64,000 bases of DNA from Acinetobacter sp. ANC 4805 (GCF_022549495.1 NZ_JAKZGD010000009.1:91752-155751); one strand, 5' to 3'. Positions 39,577 to 50,914 are shown, numbered from the stretch's first letter. Translations and numbers: made by a program. The notes: a model not told the origin generated them from the letters alone.

Positions 39577-41955
39577 TTGGAAGCGCGCGTAATCGGTCTG
39601 GAAAAATTAGGGAAACACGATGTCGAACTCGTAGGTGGGAAAAACTCATCTTTGGGTGAAATGATCAGTCATTTATCCAATGCTGGTGTATCGGTACCTG
39701 GTGGTTTTGCAACAACTGCAGCTGCCTATCGTGAGTTTTTAGATCAAAGTGGTTTAAACGCTCGAATTCAGGCTGAACTCAATCAGCTTAATGTTGATGA
39801 TGTAAACGCACTTATAGAAACAGGCGCAAAAATCCGTAAATGGATCGTTGATACTCCACTTACTGCAACTTTAGAACAAGAAATTCGTGCAGCGTTTACA
39901 ACTCTATCAAATGGTAATCCAGATATCGCTGTTGCAGTACGTTCATCTGCAACGGCAGAAGACTTACCTGATGCTTCTTTTGCAGGGCAACAAGAAACTT
40001 TCTTAAACATTCGTGGTATTGATAACGTTCTTATTGCGATTAAAGAAGTTTTTGCTTCCCTTTATAATGACCGCGCGATTGCTTACCGTGTACACCAAGG
40101 TTTTGAACACAGTGTTGTAGCCCTTTCCGCGGGTGTACAACGCATGGTTCGTTCAGAAACTGGCGCTGCGGGTGTCATGTTTACCCTAGATACAGAATCA
40201 GGTTTCCGTGATGTGGTCTTTATTACCGCATCTTATGGTCTAGGTGAAATGGTGGTACAGGGTGCTGTAAACCCTGATGAATTCTATTTATCTAAACCAC
40301 TTTTAAACAATGGGAAACACTCTGTTTTACGCCGTAACCTCGGTTCTAAACACCAAAAAATGATTTATGGTGAAGAAGGCGCTGCGGGTAAATCAGTGGT
40401 TGTGGTTGATGTTGAAAAACCAGAACGTCAACAATTTGCGTTAAATGATCACGAATTGCATGAACTTGCTAAACAAGCGCTGATTATTGAACAGCATTAC
40501 GGTTCACCAATGGACATCGAATGGGCAAAAGATGGTGACGATGGTCAAATCTATATCGTTCAAGCACGTCCAGAAACCGTAAAAAGTCGCCAAAATGTTG
40601 GCACAATGGAACGTTACCTATTAAAACAACGTGGCACTGTCATTTGTGAAGGTCGTTCAATTGGTCAACGTATCGGTTCTGGTAAAGTTCGCGTTGTCAC
40701 TTCGATTAAAGAAATGGATAAAGTACAAGACGGTGATGTACTTGTTTCTGACATGACTGATCCAGATTGGGAACCAGTAATGAAACGTGCAGCTGCGATT
40801 ATTACTAATCGTGGTGGTCGTACCTGTCATGCAGCAATTATTGCACGTGAATTAGGTGTACCTGCAATCGTCGGTTGTGGTAATGCAACAGAAGTATTAA
40901 CCGATGGTCAAGAAGTCACTGTTTCTTGTGCTGAAGGTGATACAGGCTTTATCTATGAAGGTTCGTTAGACTTTGAAGTTCAACGTAACTCAGTGCATTC
41001 AATGCCACAACTACCATTCAAAATTATGATGAATGTGGGCAACCCTGACCGTGCATTTGACTTTGCTCAAATTCCAAATGAAGGGATCGGTCTTGCACGT
41101 CTTGAGTTCATCATCAACCGTATGATTGGTGTGCATCCAAAAGCCTTATTAAACATTGAAAGCTTACCACGTGAAACTCGTGCGGCAGTCATGACGCGTA
41201 CGGCTGGTTATACATCACCGATCGAATTCTATGTTGAAAAATTAGTTGAAGGTATTTCAACACTTGCTGCTGCGTTTGCAAACAAGCCAGTGATTGTTCG
41301 TATGTCTGACTTTAAGTCAAATGAATATGCGAACCTCATTGGCGGAAAGTTATACGAACCTGAGGAAGAAAACCCAATGTTGGGCTTCCGTGGCGCGAGT
41401 CGTTATGTTTCTGATAATTTCCGTGATTGTTTCGAGCTTGAATGCCGTGCCTTGAAAAAAGCACGTGACGAAATGGGTCTTACCAATATTCAAATCATGA
41501 TTCCTTTCGTACGTACGGTAAATGAAGCGAGACGCGTCATTGAATTACTTGCACAGAATGGTTTGAAACGTGGTGAAAATGGTTTAAAAATTATCATGAT
41601 GTGTGAACTTCCAACCAATGCTCTATTGGCTGAACAGTTCCTTGAGCATTTCGATGGCTTCTCAATCGGTTCAAATGACTTAACACAATTAACACTCGGT
41701 CTTGACCGTGACTCTGGTATTGTCTCTCACCTATTTGATGAACGTGATCCAGCGGTTAAAGCGCTCCTCTCTATGGCAATTCATGCTTGCCGTAAAGCAG
41801 GAAAATACGTTGGTATTTGTGGTCAGGGTCCTTCAGACCATCCTGATCTTGCAAAATGGCTCATGGAACAAGGTATCGAATCTGTGTCACTAAACCCTGA
41901 TTCAGTACTTGATACGTGGTTCTTCCTTGCTGAAGAACAAATCAAGAAAGCCTAG
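39577..41955 (+). CDS. ppsA: Phosphoenolpyruvate synthase
   Basis: The 792-residue enzyme has the N-terminal ATP-binding domain ([11 protein letters not shown]), the swivelling phospho-His domain ([15 protein letters not shown]) and the C-terminal PEP-binding barrel ([27 protein letters not shown]). It makes PEP from pyruvate and ATP for gluconeogenesis. The start is a TTG at 39577, eight bases after GGAG (39565-39568), with [12 protein letters not shown] as family-like N terminus. It is divergent from its regulator ppsR. Confidence 0.96.
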   Translation: MEARVIGLEKLGKHDVELVGGKNSSLGEMISHLSNAGVSVPGGFATTAAAYREFLDQSGLNARIQAELNQLNVDDVNALIETGAKIRKWIVDTPLTATLEQEIRAAFTTLSNGNPDIAVAVRSSATAEDLPDASFAGQQETFLNIRGIDNVLIAIKEVFASLYNDRAIAYRVHQGFEHSVVALSAGVQRMVRSETGAAGVMFTLDTESGFRDVVFITASYGLGEMVVQGAVNPDEFYLSKPLLNNGKHSVLRRNLGSKHQKMIYGEEGAAGKSVVVVDVEKPERQQFALNDHELHELAKQALIIEQHYGSPMDIEWAKDGDDGQIYIVQARPETVKSRQNVGTMERYLLKQRGTVICEGRSIGQRIGSGKVRVVTSIKEMDKVQDGDVLVSDMTDPDWEPVMKRAAAIITNRGGRTCHAAIIARELGVPAIVGCGNATEVLTDGQEVTVSCAEGDTGFIYEGSLDFEVQRNSVHSMPQLPFKIMMNVGNPDRAFDFAQIPNEGIGLARLEFIINRMIGVHPKALLNIESLPRETRAAVMTRTAGYTSPIEFYVEKLVEGISTLAAAFANKPVIVRMSDFKSNEYANLIGGKLYEPEEENPMLGFRGASRYVSDNFRDCFELECRALKKARDEMGLTNIQIMIPFVRTVNEARRVIELLAQNGLKRGENGLKIIMMCELPTNALLAEQFLEHFDGFSIGSNDLTQLTLGLDRDSGIVSHLFDERDPAVKALLSMAIHACRKAGKYVGICGQGPSDHPDLAKWLMEQGIESVSLNPDSVLDTWFFLAEEQIKKA

Positions 41956-41963
41956 TCTTTTTT

Positions 41964-41992
41964 AAAAAAGACCCTTTCGTAGGGTCTTTTTT
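41964..41992 (+). terminator. ppsA terminator
   Basis: AAGACCCTTTCGTAGGGTCTT is flanked by A and T runs nine bases after the ppsA stop. Confidence 0.9.
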
Positions 41993-42020
41993 CATCTTTA
42001 GTCATCGAGATTTTAAAATT

Positions 42021-42782
42021 ATGCAAATTTACTTGGCTCGTAATAACCAACAAGCTGGACCTTATAGCTTAGAACAACTAAACCAAATGCTTTCTAGTCA
42101 GCAAGTTTTACTCACCGACTTGGTTTGGCATGAGGGTATGAGCGAATGGAAAACACTTGGTGAATTGACTCAAGGAAAGCTTGTATACGAACCTATAGGT
42201 TATTCACCCTTTAACTCGCAAATTAAATCTGAACAAAATAATGCTAATTTCACAATTAAAGTTGAACAAAAAACGACTGAACTTGCTTCTTTTCACTCAC
42301 GTTTACTTGCCAAAGTAATTGATTTAACACTTTGGTTACCGATGGCAGCGATCCCGTCGTTCTTCTTCAATGAAAGTCAATATACTGAGCTATTCGAGAT
42401 TCAGAAACAATTACAAGCTGCTCAAGTTGGATCAAACAAAGCGGTTGAATTACAACAGCAACTCATGCAACTCATTCCCAATGAAGCATGGATGAGTATC
42501 TTTGCCTACCTCATTGTTATGTTAATGATTCAAGCTTTTTTGATTACAAAATTTGGGCAGAGTATTGGCAAAAAAATCACCAAGATTAAAATTATTGATG
42601 CCGAAACTAATGCTCCCGTGAATACCATTAGAGCCTTTTGGTTAAGAAGCGTTCTCTTTATTATTCTCAATATGTTGTTTATGCCATTTATTACCCTTAT
42701 CGACTATGCTTTCTTTGCATTTAATAAAAATCGTCAAACTTTGCACGATAAATTAGCAAAAACTAAGGTCGTAAAGCAATAA
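42021..42782 (+). CDS. GYF_2/RDD-domain membrane protein
   Basis: The 253-residue protein begins with a GYF_2 domain (about 1-55: YLARNNQQAGPYSLEQLNQM and WKTLGELTQG). An RDD membrane domain follows (FHSRLLAKVIDLTLW), with about three or four helices and an ending typical of RDD proteins (LHDKLAKTKVV). RDD proteins are often linked to transport or ion tolerance, but the substrate is not known here. It stands alone after ppsA. Confidence 0.88.
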   Translation: MQIYLARNNQQAGPYSLEQLNQMLSSQQVLLTDLVWHEGMSEWKTLGELTQGKLVYEPIGYSPFNSQIKSEQNNANFTIKVEQKTTELASFHSRLLAKVIDLTLWLPMAAIPSFFFNESQYTELFEIQKQLQAAQVGSNKAVELQQQLMQLIPNEAWMSIFAYLIVMLMIQAFLITKFGQSIGKKITKIKIIDAETNAPVNTIRAFWLRSVLFIILNMLFMPFITLIDYAFFAFNKNRQTLHDKLAKTKVVKQ

Positions 42783-42969
42783 TCACAAATTAATGAAGAA
42801 AAGAGGATTTATTCCTCTTTTTTTACATAGAAAATTGATATTTATAGAAAAGATATACAATTAAATAACAATTCCTACAAAATAAATCGGGTTTTAAAAC
42901 AAGTATTTCTGACCGCGTTAGATGTAGCTTAGTTTTTCAATATGAGGCATAATGCCCGACAACGTAGCG

Positions 42970-43023
42970 GTGTCGCATGATTGCTAAGCATTTCACAAAA
43001 AATTCTTATCAATCATGCGACAC
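42970..43023 (+). promoter_or_regulatory. Long hairpin in the cyo leader
   Basis: GTGTCGCATGATTG (42970-42983) pairs perfectly with CAATCATGCGACAC (43010-43023), 14 bases each. It lies 58 bases before cyoA. It could be an attenuator, a repressor site or part of a leader RNA. I cannot decide which. Confidence 0.55.
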
Positions 43024-43080
43024 TTTAATCGCTATCCCATAATTTAATTAGGGAATGGGACTCTTCACCGAGGTTGTAAA

Positions 43081-44133
43081 ATGAGACAAACGATTTTAGC
43101 TGTATTGTCTTTATCAACGATGGCTGCACTCTTGACTGGGTGTGGTGGTGATATGGTACTTCTAAACAATAAAGGTCCAGTTGGTCAAGGTCAAAGTAGC
43201 CTGATGATGACTGCGATCTATCTCATGCTTTTGGTGGTGATTCCATCAATCGTTATGGCATTATGGTTTGGTTGGCAATATCGCGCATCGAATAAAGATG
43301 CAGACTATAAACCTACTTGGGCACACTCTACGACAATTGAGATCGTTGTTTGGGGTGTTCCTGTCATTATTATTGGTATTTTAGCTTGGTTAACTTGGTG
43401 GGGTTCCCACAAGTACGACCCTTACCGTCCGCTAGAATCAGATAAAGCACCATTAACTATTCAAGCTGTCGCTGAACAGTTTAAATGGATTTTTATCTAT
43501 CCTGAGCAAAACATTGCAACGGTAAACGAAGTACGCTTCCCAGAGAAAACGCCTGTAAGCTTCAAGATTACTTCTAACTTCACGATGAACTCATTCTTCA
43601 TCCCACAGTTAGGTGGTCAAATCTATGCAATGGCGGGTATGCAAACTCACCTTCACTTATTAGCAGATGAACCAGGTATCTTCCGTGGTTTTTCAGCAAA
43701 CTATTCAGGTTACGGCTTCTCTCAAATGCGCTTTAAAGCGCACAGTGTTACTGAACCAGAATTTGCGCAATGGGTAGAAGCTGTGAAAGCGGGTAATGGT
43801 ACAACTATCAATGCTGAAGCAATTCAAAAAGGTACACTTGACCAAGCTGAGTTAGCAACGCTTAAAGATGGTGACCGTTCTAAACATCAGATCGAGCATT
43901 TAGTAAATCGTGCTAAAGCTGCTGGTGATGAAGAAGCACTTGCTAAAGCTGAAGCGATGACACCGTTCCCGACTAAGCCACACCCTGTGACTTATTACTC
44001 TTCAGTTGAGCCAAAATTGTTTGAAACAATTATCAACCGCTATATGAGTAACTATCACGGTGTTGACCACTCTGCTGGACATGCAACAGCAGAAACTCAT
44101 GCTGCGGCTGAACACGCTGCTCAAGGGGAATAA
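43081..44133 (+). CDS. cyoA: Cytochrome bo3 quinol oxidase subunit II
   Basis: The 350-residue lipoprotein (lipobox LTGC, C21) has two membrane helices and a periplasmic cupredoxin-like domain. It lacks the Cu-A ligands, as expected for a quinol oxidase. It has IYPEQNIATVNEV and an Ala/His-rich tail (AGHATAETHAAAEHA). It is first in cyoABCDE and starts behind GAGG. The leader contains a long inverted repeat. Confidence 0.96.
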   Translation: MRQTILAVLSLSTMAALLTGCGGDMVLLNNKGPVGQGQSSLMMTAIYLMLLVVIPSIVMALWFGWQYRASNKDADYKPTWAHSTTIEIVVWGVPVIIIGILAWLTWWGSHKYDPYRPLESDKAPLTIQAVAEQFKWIFIYPEQNIATVNEVRFPEKTPVSFKITSNFTMNSFFIPQLGGQIYAMAGMQTHLHLLADEPGIFRGFSANYSGYGFSQMRFKAHSVTEPEFAQWVEAVKAGNGTTINAEAIQKGTLDQAELATLKDGDRSKHQIEHLVNRAKAAGDEEALAKAEAMTPFPTKPHPVTYYSSVEPKLFETIINRYMSNYHGVDHSAGHATAETHAAAEHAAQGE

Positions 44134-44136
44134 GAC

Positions 44137-46128
44137 ATGGATATGATTTTTGGCAAATTAGGTTGGGATTCTATCCCAACAGAGCCGATTGTACTCGTTA
44201 CCATGGTCATGATGGCTCTTGGTGGCATTGCTGTTCTTGGTGGTATTACCTATTTCAAAAAATGGGGCTACCTTTGGAATGAATGGTTTATTTCTGTAGA
44301 CCATAAAAAAATTGGTATCATGTATATCATCGTATCTGTGGTCATGCTTTTGCGTGGTTTCGCCGATGCAATCATGATGCGTCTACAACTTTTCCTCGCG
44401 AAAGGCGGCGGCGAAGGTTACTTACATCCTGACCACTACGACCAGATCTTCACTGCACACGGTGTCATCATGATCTTCTTCGTGGCAATGGGTCTCGTTG
44501 TTGGTATGATGAACATCTCTGTACCTTTACAGATTGGTGCACGTGACGTTGCTTTCCCATTATTAAACTCTTTAAGCTTCTGGTTATTCGCTGGTGCTGC
44601 TGGTTTGATGATGGTTTCATTAGTATTGGGTGAATTTGCTGCGACTGGTTGGATGGCTTACCCTCCTCTCTCTGGCATTCAATATTCTCCTGGTGTTGGT
44701 GTTGACTACTATATCTGGGCTCTTCAGGTTTCTGGTCTTGGTACACTTTTATCTGGTGTTAACTTCTTTGTTACCATCATTAAAATGCGTGCACCTGGCA
44801 TGAAATTGATGGATATGCCAATCTTTACATGGACTTCACTTTGTACGGCTGTATTAATCATTGCATCATTCCCTGTATTAACAGGTACACTTGCAATGCT
44901 TACTTTAGACCGTTACTTCGGCTTCCACTTCTTCACCAATGAGCTTGGCGGTAGCCCAATGCTTTATGTGAACTTGATTTGGACATGGGGTCACCCTGAA
45001 GTATATATCTTAGTATTACCAGCATTTGGTCTATACTCAGAAATCGTTGCAACCTTCTCTCGTAAAGCGTTGTTCGGTTACAAGTCTATGGTGTATGCAA
45101 CTATCGCGATTACTGTACTTGCGTTCGTTGTATGGCTTCACCACTTCTTTACCATGGGCGCTGGTGCGAACGTTAACGCGTTCTTCGGTATCATGACCAT
45201 GGTTATTGCGATTCCTACAGGTGTGAAAATCTTCTCTTGGTTATTCACAATGTATAAAGGTCGCATTACTTTCACGACTCCAATGTTATGGACGCTTGGC
45301 TTCCTAATCACATTTGGTATCGGTGGTTTAACTGGTGTATTAATGGCGGTTCCGCCTGCGGACTTCCTCGTACACAACTCACTCTTCTTGATCGCTCACT
45401 TCCATAACGTAATTATCGGTGGTGTGGTGTTTGGTATGTTTGCCGGCATCATTTTCTACTGGCCGAAAATGTTTGGTTGGAAACTCAATGAAGCATGGGG
45501 TAAAGCTGCATTCTGGTTCTGGTTCATTGGTTTCTATTTTGCATTCATGCCACTTTATATCCTTGGTTTCATGGGTATGACTCGTCGTTTGAATACTTAT
45601 GACAACCCTGAATGGGACCCATACTTAGCAATCGCATTGTTTGGTGCTGTTCTTATTGCAATCGGTATTGCATGTTTCTTAATGCAAATCATCGTTGGTT
45701 TCTTACAACGTAAGGACAACATGGACTACACAGGTGATCCATGGGATAGCCGCACCATTGAATGGGCAACGTCATCTCCTGCTCCATTCTATAACTTTGC
45801 ACATGTACCAGATGCTAGCGGTGTTGACCGTTTCTGGACTGACAAAGAAAATGGTGTAGCATACGCACGTGATACTAAATATGAAGACATCCACATGCCG
45901 ACTGACCGTGCTGCTGGTTTTGTCATTGCAATGTTCATTACTGTATTGGGCTTTGCTCTCATTTGGCATATTTGGTGGCTTGTTGTCGTTTCATTCGTTT
46001 CTGCTGTTGTTAGCTTGATCGTAAGTTCATTCACTAAGAATGTTGATTACTACGTTCCTGCTGCTGAAGTTGAGCGCATTGAAAACGAACGCTATGCTTT
46101 ACTTGAAAAACACTTGAAGAAGGACTAA
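44137..46128 (+). CDS. cyoB: Cytochrome bo3 quinol oxidase subunit I
   Basis: The 663-residue membrane protein carries the heme-copper oxidase motifs: [26 protein letters not shown] for Cu-B, and [12 protein letters not shown] for the hemes. It reduces oxygen to water and pumps protons. It begins three bases after cyoA and has the usual length. Confidence 0.98.
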   Translation: MDMIFGKLGWDSIPTEPIVLVTMVMMALGGIAVLGGITYFKKWGYLWNEWFISVDHKKIGIMYIIVSVVMLLRGFADAIMMRLQLFLAKGGGEGYLHPDHYDQIFTAHGVIMIFFVAMGLVVGMMNISVPLQIGARDVAFPLLNSLSFWLFAGAAGLMMVSLVLGEFAATGWMAYPPLSGIQYSPGVGVDYYIWALQVSGLGTLLSGVNFFVTIIKMRAPGMKLMDMPIFTWTSLCTAVLIIASFPVLTGTLAMLTLDRYFGFHFFTNELGGSPMLYVNLIWTWGHPEVYILVLPAFGLYSEIVATFSRKALFGYKSMVYATIAITVLAFVVWLHHFFTMGAGANVNAFFGIMTMVIAIPTGVKIFSWLFTMYKGRITFTTPMLWTLGFLITFGIGGLTGVLMAVPPADFLVHNSLFLIAHFHNVIIGGVVFGMFAGIIFYWPKMFGWKLNEAWGKAAFWFWFIGFYFAFMPLYILGFMGMTRRLNTYDNPEWDPYLAIALFGAVLIAIGIACFLMQIIVGFLQRKDNMDYTGDPWDSRTIEWATSSPAPFYNFAHVPDASGVDRFWTDKENGVAYARDTKYEDIHMPTDRAAGFVIAMFITVLGFALIWHIWWLVVVSFVSAVVSLIVSSFTKNVDYYVPAAEVERIENERYALLEKHLKKD

Positions 46129-46132
46129 GGAA

Positions 46133-46753
46133 ATGGCTGAAGTACTTCATCACGACAACCACGGCCATGACGGTCATCATGAACATGATGATACCGACTT
46201 AACGGTCTTTGGTTTTTGGACTTACTTGATGAGTGACTTGATTCTTTTCGGATCACTCTTCATTGCGTTCGCTGTATTAAGCAGTCATATCCCGCCTGGC
46301 ACTCCAAGTGCGAAAGATCTATTTGGTGATTCTTTAGGTTTTGTACTAACCGAAACTTTTGCTCTTCTGATCTCTTCGGTAACATTTGGATTTGCAGTTC
46401 TTGCATCATACAAAAAGAATGTGAGTCAAGTAATTACTTGGTTATTCATCACATTCCTTTTCGGTGCATCGTTCATTGGGATGGAGATCTATGAATTCCA
46501 TCACCTTGTACATGCAGGCCATGGTCCGACTCATAGCGCATTCTTATCAGCATTCTTTACTTTGGTTGGTACACACGGTATTCACGTAACTTCTGGTTTA
46601 GTGTGGATGTTGGTATTGATGTATCAAATCAAAAAGAATGGTTTGACATTACCGAATACACGTCGTCTTGCTTGCTTAAGCTTGTTCTGGCACTTCCTTG
46701 ACATCGTTTGGATCTGTGTATTCAGCGTCGTTTACTTACTGGGAGTTCTCTAA
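46133..46753 (+). CDS. cyoC: Cytochrome bo3 quinol oxidase subunit III
   Basis: The 206-residue protein has a His/Asp-rich N terminus and five membrane helices, with [14 protein letters not shown] typical of subunit III. Its stop overlaps the cyoD start by one base (TAATG). The ATG follows AAGGA. Confidence 0.97.
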   Translation: MAEVLHHDNHGHDGHHEHDDTDLTVFGFWTYLMSDLILFGSLFIAFAVLSSHIPPGTPSAKDLFGDSLGFVLTETFALLISSVTFGFAVLASYKKNVSQVITWLFITFLFGASFIGMEIYEFHHLVHAGHGPTHSAFLSAFFTLVGTHGIHVTSGLVWMLVLMYQIKKNGLTLPNTRRLACLSLFWHFLDIVWICVFSVVYLLGVL

Positions 46754-47082
46754 TGAGTGGTCATGACCATAATGCTGCAGGTGCGTCACACGGTAACTTC
46801 AAGCAATACACTGTTGGATTTATTCTATCTATCATCCTCACCATCATCCCATTTGGGATGGTGATGGCTGGTGGTTTCAGTCGTGGCATTCTAGTTACTG
46901 TTATTGCAATCACTGCTGTTGCTCAGGTAATTGTACAACTTGTGTACTTCTTACACATGAATACATCATCTGAACAACGTTGGAACCTTATTGCATTTAT
47001 CTACACAATTTTATGTATCGCTGTACTTCTAGTCGGTTCTGTGTGGATTATGAATTACCTACACTACAACATGATGATCTAA
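46753..47082 (+). CDS. cyoD: Cytochrome bo3 quinol oxidase subunit IV
   Basis: The 109-residue protein begins [10 protein letters not shown] and has three membrane helices, with VQLVYFLHMNTSSEQRWN typical of CyoD. I set the start at 46753 on the ATG overlapping the cyoC stop. The frame is open from 46708, but that part lies inside cyoC. Confidence 0.96.
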   Translation: MSGHDHNAAGASHGNFKQYTVGFILSIILTIIPFGMVMAGGFSRGILVTVIAITAVAQVIVQLVYFLHMNTSSEQRWNLIAFIYTILCIAVLLVGSVWIMNYLHYNMMI

Positions 47083-47092
47083 ACTGATTCTC

Positions 47093-47971
47093 ATGTGGAA
47101 AAAGTACTTATTCCTGACTAAACCAGGAATTCTCTTCGGTAATTTTATTACCACCTTGGGCGGCTTCTTTTTAGCCGCTCAAGGCTCTATAGACATCCTC
47201 TTATTACTACTTACATTAATTGGAACAACTTTTGTGGTTGCTTCTGGTTGTGTAGTGAATAATGTAATTGATCAAGACATCGATCAAAAAATGCAACGCA
47301 CCATGAACCGTGCTCTTGTTAAGAAAACGATCTCCCCTACGATTGCGATGTGCTATGCATTTGTATTAGGTGCGATTGGTTTTAGTATGCTTTGGTTCTA
47401 TGTCAATGCATATGCATTTTTATTCGCTGTGATTGGTTTTGTTGTCTATGTCGGTTTTTATAGTTTGTGGACTAAACGTACCACGATCCATCAAACCGTG
47501 ATTGGTAGTATTTCTGGAGCGAGTCCTCCTGTTATTGGTTATACGGCTGTCAGTGGTCAATTCGATGTCGCTGCTCTCCTTATTTTTGTTGCATATGCTC
47601 TATGGCAAATGCCGCACTCATGGGCGATTGCGATTTACCGTTTTGATGACTACAAAAATGCAGGCGTGCCTATTTTACCTGTAGCGCGTTCTATTCTTAG
47701 AACCAAAATCGAATCACTAATTTATGTGGTTTTATTTACCGTTGCAATGAATGCTTTATATGTATATGGATACACCAATCTTATTTTCTTGGTGATCTGC
47801 AATGCTCTTTGCATTTATTGGTTCTACATTGGTATTTTAGGATTTAAAGCTGAGGATGATCAGCTTTGGGCAAAACGCTTTTTCCTGTTTTCAGTAATTT
47901 TAATTACTGTGATTAGTTTAAGCCTTAGCTTCACATTCAAGAGTCCTGCACCATTCCTCCCTATTTTTTAA
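47093..47971 (+). CDS. cyoE: Heme O synthase (protoheme IX farnesyltransferase)
   Basis: The 292-residue membrane protein has the prenyltransferase motif NNVIDQDIDQKMQRT and a second acidic motif (YRFDDYKNAGVPI), with about nine helices. It attaches the farnesyl group that makes heme O for CyoB. It ends the cyo operon and is followed by a hairpin (47970-47997). Confidence 0.96.
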   Translation: MWKKYLFLTKPGILFGNFITTLGGFFLAAQGSIDILLLLLTLIGTTFVVASGCVVNNVIDQDIDQKMQRTMNRALVKKTISPTIAMCYAFVLGAIGFSMLWFYVNAYAFLFAVIGFVVYVGFYSLWTKRTTIHQTVIGSISGASPPVIGYTAVSGQFDVAALLIFVAYALWQMPHSWAIAIYRFDDYKNAGVPILPVARSILRTKIESLIYVVLFTVAMNALYVYGYTNLIFLVICNALCIYWFYIGILGFKAEDDQLWAKRFFLFSVILITVISLSLSFTFKSPAPFLPIF

Positions 47972-47997
47972 AAAGATAGAGACATCTCTGTCTTTTT
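47970..47997 (+). terminator. cyo operon terminator
   Basis: AAAAGATAGAG pairs with CTCTGTCTTTT (one wobble) around ACAT, followed by a T run. Confidence 0.8.
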
Positions 47998-48058
47998 ATT
48001 CCCCTCTCCACTTGTTATCATTTCGCGCAATAAAAACATTTCATCCTTTATTGCCTAA

Positions 48059-50170
48059 ATGAAACGACATAACAAATTTATCTTAAAATCCATTTTTTAT
48101 TCTTGCATTTCAATGGCTGTTTATCATAGCCCAATGACCTATGCTGGCGTAGAGCAATTTTGCGAACCCAATTTTGCAATCAATGACAAACATCTCAATG
48201 GTTGTAGTAATCTCCCTGTATTGTATCCATCGAATGATAGCCAAACCAATATCACATTGCTGCTCGGTGACTTAGGGCTTGCAACTATCAAACCAATGAC
48301 AGCAGATAAGAATTTATGGGATGCTGTTTATGGTACTGTACCTTTTGATGCATCTAACTTGTCATTTCTGACTCAAAATAAAGCCCCAAACCAAAGAAAA
48401 TTCTTAGAACAGACTGAAACTATCTTTGATGAGCGTTGCTCAACTTTCAGCTCGGGCAATCTTACTTTTATAACGCAAGTTCAAAATAATAAAGCGATTC
48501 CAAATCTCGAAAAACAAATTTTGATTCATGAACGCAAGAAAATGAATCAGTGTGGTGACAAAATTGAATTGATTGCGATTGATCCAAATTGGTCAACAAC
48601 AACACGTCAGTATGCTTCTTATTTAAATGCGAGCATTCTATTTTATAATAGCAATTATTCTGCTGCGACCAAAATTTATACTGTTTTAACTACAGTTGAA
48701 GATGCTTGGCTAAAAGAAACATCGCAGTATATGTTAATTCGAACATCACTCAATTCAGCCTATGCAACTGGTGTAGATAAATATGGTGATGTTTATTTAG
48801 ACAATATTAACCAAAATTTACTCAAACAATTTTTGGATAATATTAATACCTATTTAAAAGCCTATCCAAATGGACAATATGTCGCGAGTGCTCGTGGTTT
48901 TATGCGTCGTGGTTTTTGGCTTTCAAAACGCCAAGATTTATTGGTGAATGAAATTGTCTGGCAAATCAAAAATCCAACATCAAAATTTTATAATTTGGAA
49001 ATGAGTGAACTTCCCGCCGAAATTGACCGTCGAGTGTTCGAGAGTACATCGTTTGATCTTAAAAACTTAAAAGACCCATTTTTCTTGGCAATTTACGATT
49101 TGATGTATATGCGTGAATCCAGTTCAGAAAATTATCATCCAATATCATGGGCACAACTGAATACACAAAAAGAGCTATTCAAAACCCAGCCTGAACTATT
49201 TCAATATTTACAAGCAGTGCATTTGTACTTTGTGCAGAATAAAGCTCAGGAGGCTCTGAATTATTTGCCTAAAGAAAGCACACACAATAAGAGTTATTTA
49301 CAGTTAAGCCAAACTTTTTTGAGAGGACAAATTCTAGAAAAAATTGGACAGCCTCAAAATGCTGAACAATATTGGCGTCAGCAACTTGCACAGTCCAAAG
49401 ACAGTTATCAACGCGGTTTATTTGAAACAGCATTATCCAATCACTTGGCAATAAAACAGGATTATTCAGCCTTTATTGGAAAAAAAACTCAAATCACTCA
49501 AGTAAATCTACAAAGAAATTTTATTACTCAAATCGCAAATACAAACAGTTTGCAAAAAATAATTCAATCCGATCAAAGCAACATGGATCAGAAACAAGCT
49601 GCTACTTATATCCTTTTAAGTAAAAGCTTGGTACATCAACAGTTTGAATTGTTCAAACAAAGTTATGCTTTTATGCCTAAAAATGCCGCACAATATAAAG
49701 GTTATAACAGTGACAATGAACAATTGAAGAACAAACCAGATTTTTCGAATTTCATTTGGAATGGAGCGAACATTACACCGCAACTAAAATGCTCAAATTT
49801 AGAAACTTTGGTCAGCCAATTGGCTCAGACACCTAAAGATCCATTATTAAATGTCTGCTTAGGGGAATATTTCCGTAGTGAGCAAGGCTATTCATTACAG
49901 CAGCTTTCTTATAACGAAAAACAAACTTCAAGTTTTGATGGCAAAATCTTTATTCGTGGTCAAATTTATCAAGACCTCATAAAATCGCCTAGCAAAGGTG
50001 ATTTACAAGCTTATGCACTTTATCGGGCAATTCAATGTTACGCGCCAAGCGGCATTAATGATTGTGGCGGTACTGAAGTAAGCAAAACAATACGAAAGCA
50101 ATGGTACGATCAAATCAAAAGCGATTACCCAACTACAACTTGGGCGAAATCACTCAAATATTATTGGTAA
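48059..50170 (+). CDS. Secreted 703-residue protein of unknown function
   Basis: I do not recognise a named family. The protein has a signal peptide (about 1-30, cleaved near MTYAG) and a long helical body with alternating Leu/Ala/Tyr patterns (PQNAEQYWRQQLAQSKDSYQ), which resembles TPR-like repeats. Several cysteines near the ends (QFCEPNF, GCSNL, CYAPSGINDCGG) suggest disulphides in the periplasm. The next gene starts seven bases after its stop, so the two probably act together. Confidence 0.8.
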   Translation: MKRHNKFILKSIFYSCISMAVYHSPMTYAGVEQFCEPNFAINDKHLNGCSNLPVLYPSNDSQTNITLLLGDLGLATIKPMTADKNLWDAVYGTVPFDASNLSFLTQNKAPNQRKFLEQTETIFDERCSTFSSGNLTFITQVQNNKAIPNLEKQILIHERKKMNQCGDKIELIAIDPNWSTTTRQYASYLNASILFYNSNYSAATKIYTVLTTVEDAWLKETSQYMLIRTSLNSAYATGVDKYGDVYLDNINQNLLKQFLDNINTYLKAYPNGQYVASARGFMRRGFWLSKRQDLLVNEIVWQIKNPTSKFYNLEMSELPAEIDRRVFESTSFDLKNLKDPFFLAIYDLMYMRESSSENYHPISWAQLNTQKELFKTQPELFQYLQAVHLYFVQNKAQEALNYLPKESTHNKSYLQLSQTFLRGQILEKIGQPQNAEQYWRQQLAQSKDSYQRGLFETALSNHLAIKQDYSAFIGKKTQITQVNLQRNFITQIANTNSLQKIIQSDQSNMDQKQAATYILLSKSLVHQQFELFKQSYAFMPKNAAQYKGYNSDNEQLKNKPDFSNFIWNGANITPQLKCSNLETLVSQLAQTPKDPLLNVCLGEYFRSEQGYSLQQLSYNEKQTSSFDGKIFIRGQIYQDLIKSPSKGDLQAYALYRAIQCYAPSGINDCGGTEVSKTIRKQWYDQIKSDYPTTTWAKSLKYYW

Positions 50171-50176
50171 TTGACG

Positions 50177-50914
50177 ATGTTGAAGTGGCTGAAAGCAATC
50201 ATTTTCACTTTTTTTATTTTTAACTTATTTGCTTGCCAACCAACACAATCAGCGACTTCAACAATTGATGCGAAGAATTTCGATTCTTTTTGGATTTGGG
50301 GTGAGATTAAATCTGCACCTTACCTAAGTAAAGCCAAAGAACTTTATATTTTACAAGGTGAAATTCGCTATTCAAAACAACGGCGAAGTTCAATGCTAAC
50401 ACCACAAGGTGTTTCTATCCTCAAATTACCTCATCAAAAACTTTGGTTAGTCTTTAGAACACATCATCTAGACTGGAATGAACAAAATTACCAAGCTGTT
50501 TTCAAACGTTTAGAGCATTGGAGAAATCAAGGGAATCAGGTTCAGGGTATTCAAATTGATTTTGATAGCCGAACCAATAATTTAAAAGAATATGCCCTAT
50601 TTCTAGAAAAGTTGAGGAAAAAGCTTCCTGCTCATTATCAACTGAGTATTACAGGATTATTGGACTGGACCAATTTCAAGGATCAAAATACACTGAATAT
50701 TTTGAAAAACAATATTGATGAACTCGTGATCCAAACCTATCAAGGTACAACCACTATTCCCAATTACCCACAATATTTAAAACGTATCTCTGCAATGCAA
50801 TTGCCTTACAAAATCGGTTTTGTGCAAAATGGGTTAAGACAAAATAACGCAAACGATTTTGATGACCCTAGTTTTAAAGGCTATGTGATCTTTTTACTTC
50901 GCTCAAAAACATGA
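50177..50914 (+). CDS. DUF3142-type lipoprotein
   Basis: The 245-residue protein has a lipobox (LFAC) and a body resembling DUF3142 (WIWGEI, LKLPHQKLWLVFRTHHL, VQGIQIDFDSRT), a fold thought to be a TIM-barrel of the glycoside-hydrolase type. The DFDSR stretch may be an active-site loop. I place the start on the ATG at 50177; a TTG at 50171 is the alternative. It is paired with the 703-residue secreted protein. Confidence 0.8.
   Translation: MLKWLKAIIFTFFIFNLFACQPTQSATSTIDAKNFDSFWIWGEIKSAPYLSKAKELYILQGEIRYSKQRRSSMLTPQGVSILKLPHQKLWLVFRTHHLDWNEQNYQAVFKRLEHWRNQGNQVQGIQIDFDSRTNNLKEYALFLEKLRKKLPAHYQLSITGLLDWTNFKDQNTLNILKNNIDELVIQTYQGTTTIPNYPQYLKRISAMQLPYKIGFVQNGLRQNNANDFDDPSFKGYVIFLLRSKT

Noticed and set aside
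44468..44746. 92-codon minus-strand frame inside cyoB
   Set aside because: Shadow of the oxidase gene, low-complexity translation.
46708..46752. N-terminal extension of CyoD
   Set aside because: It lies inside cyoC; the overlapping TAATG start is the usual one.
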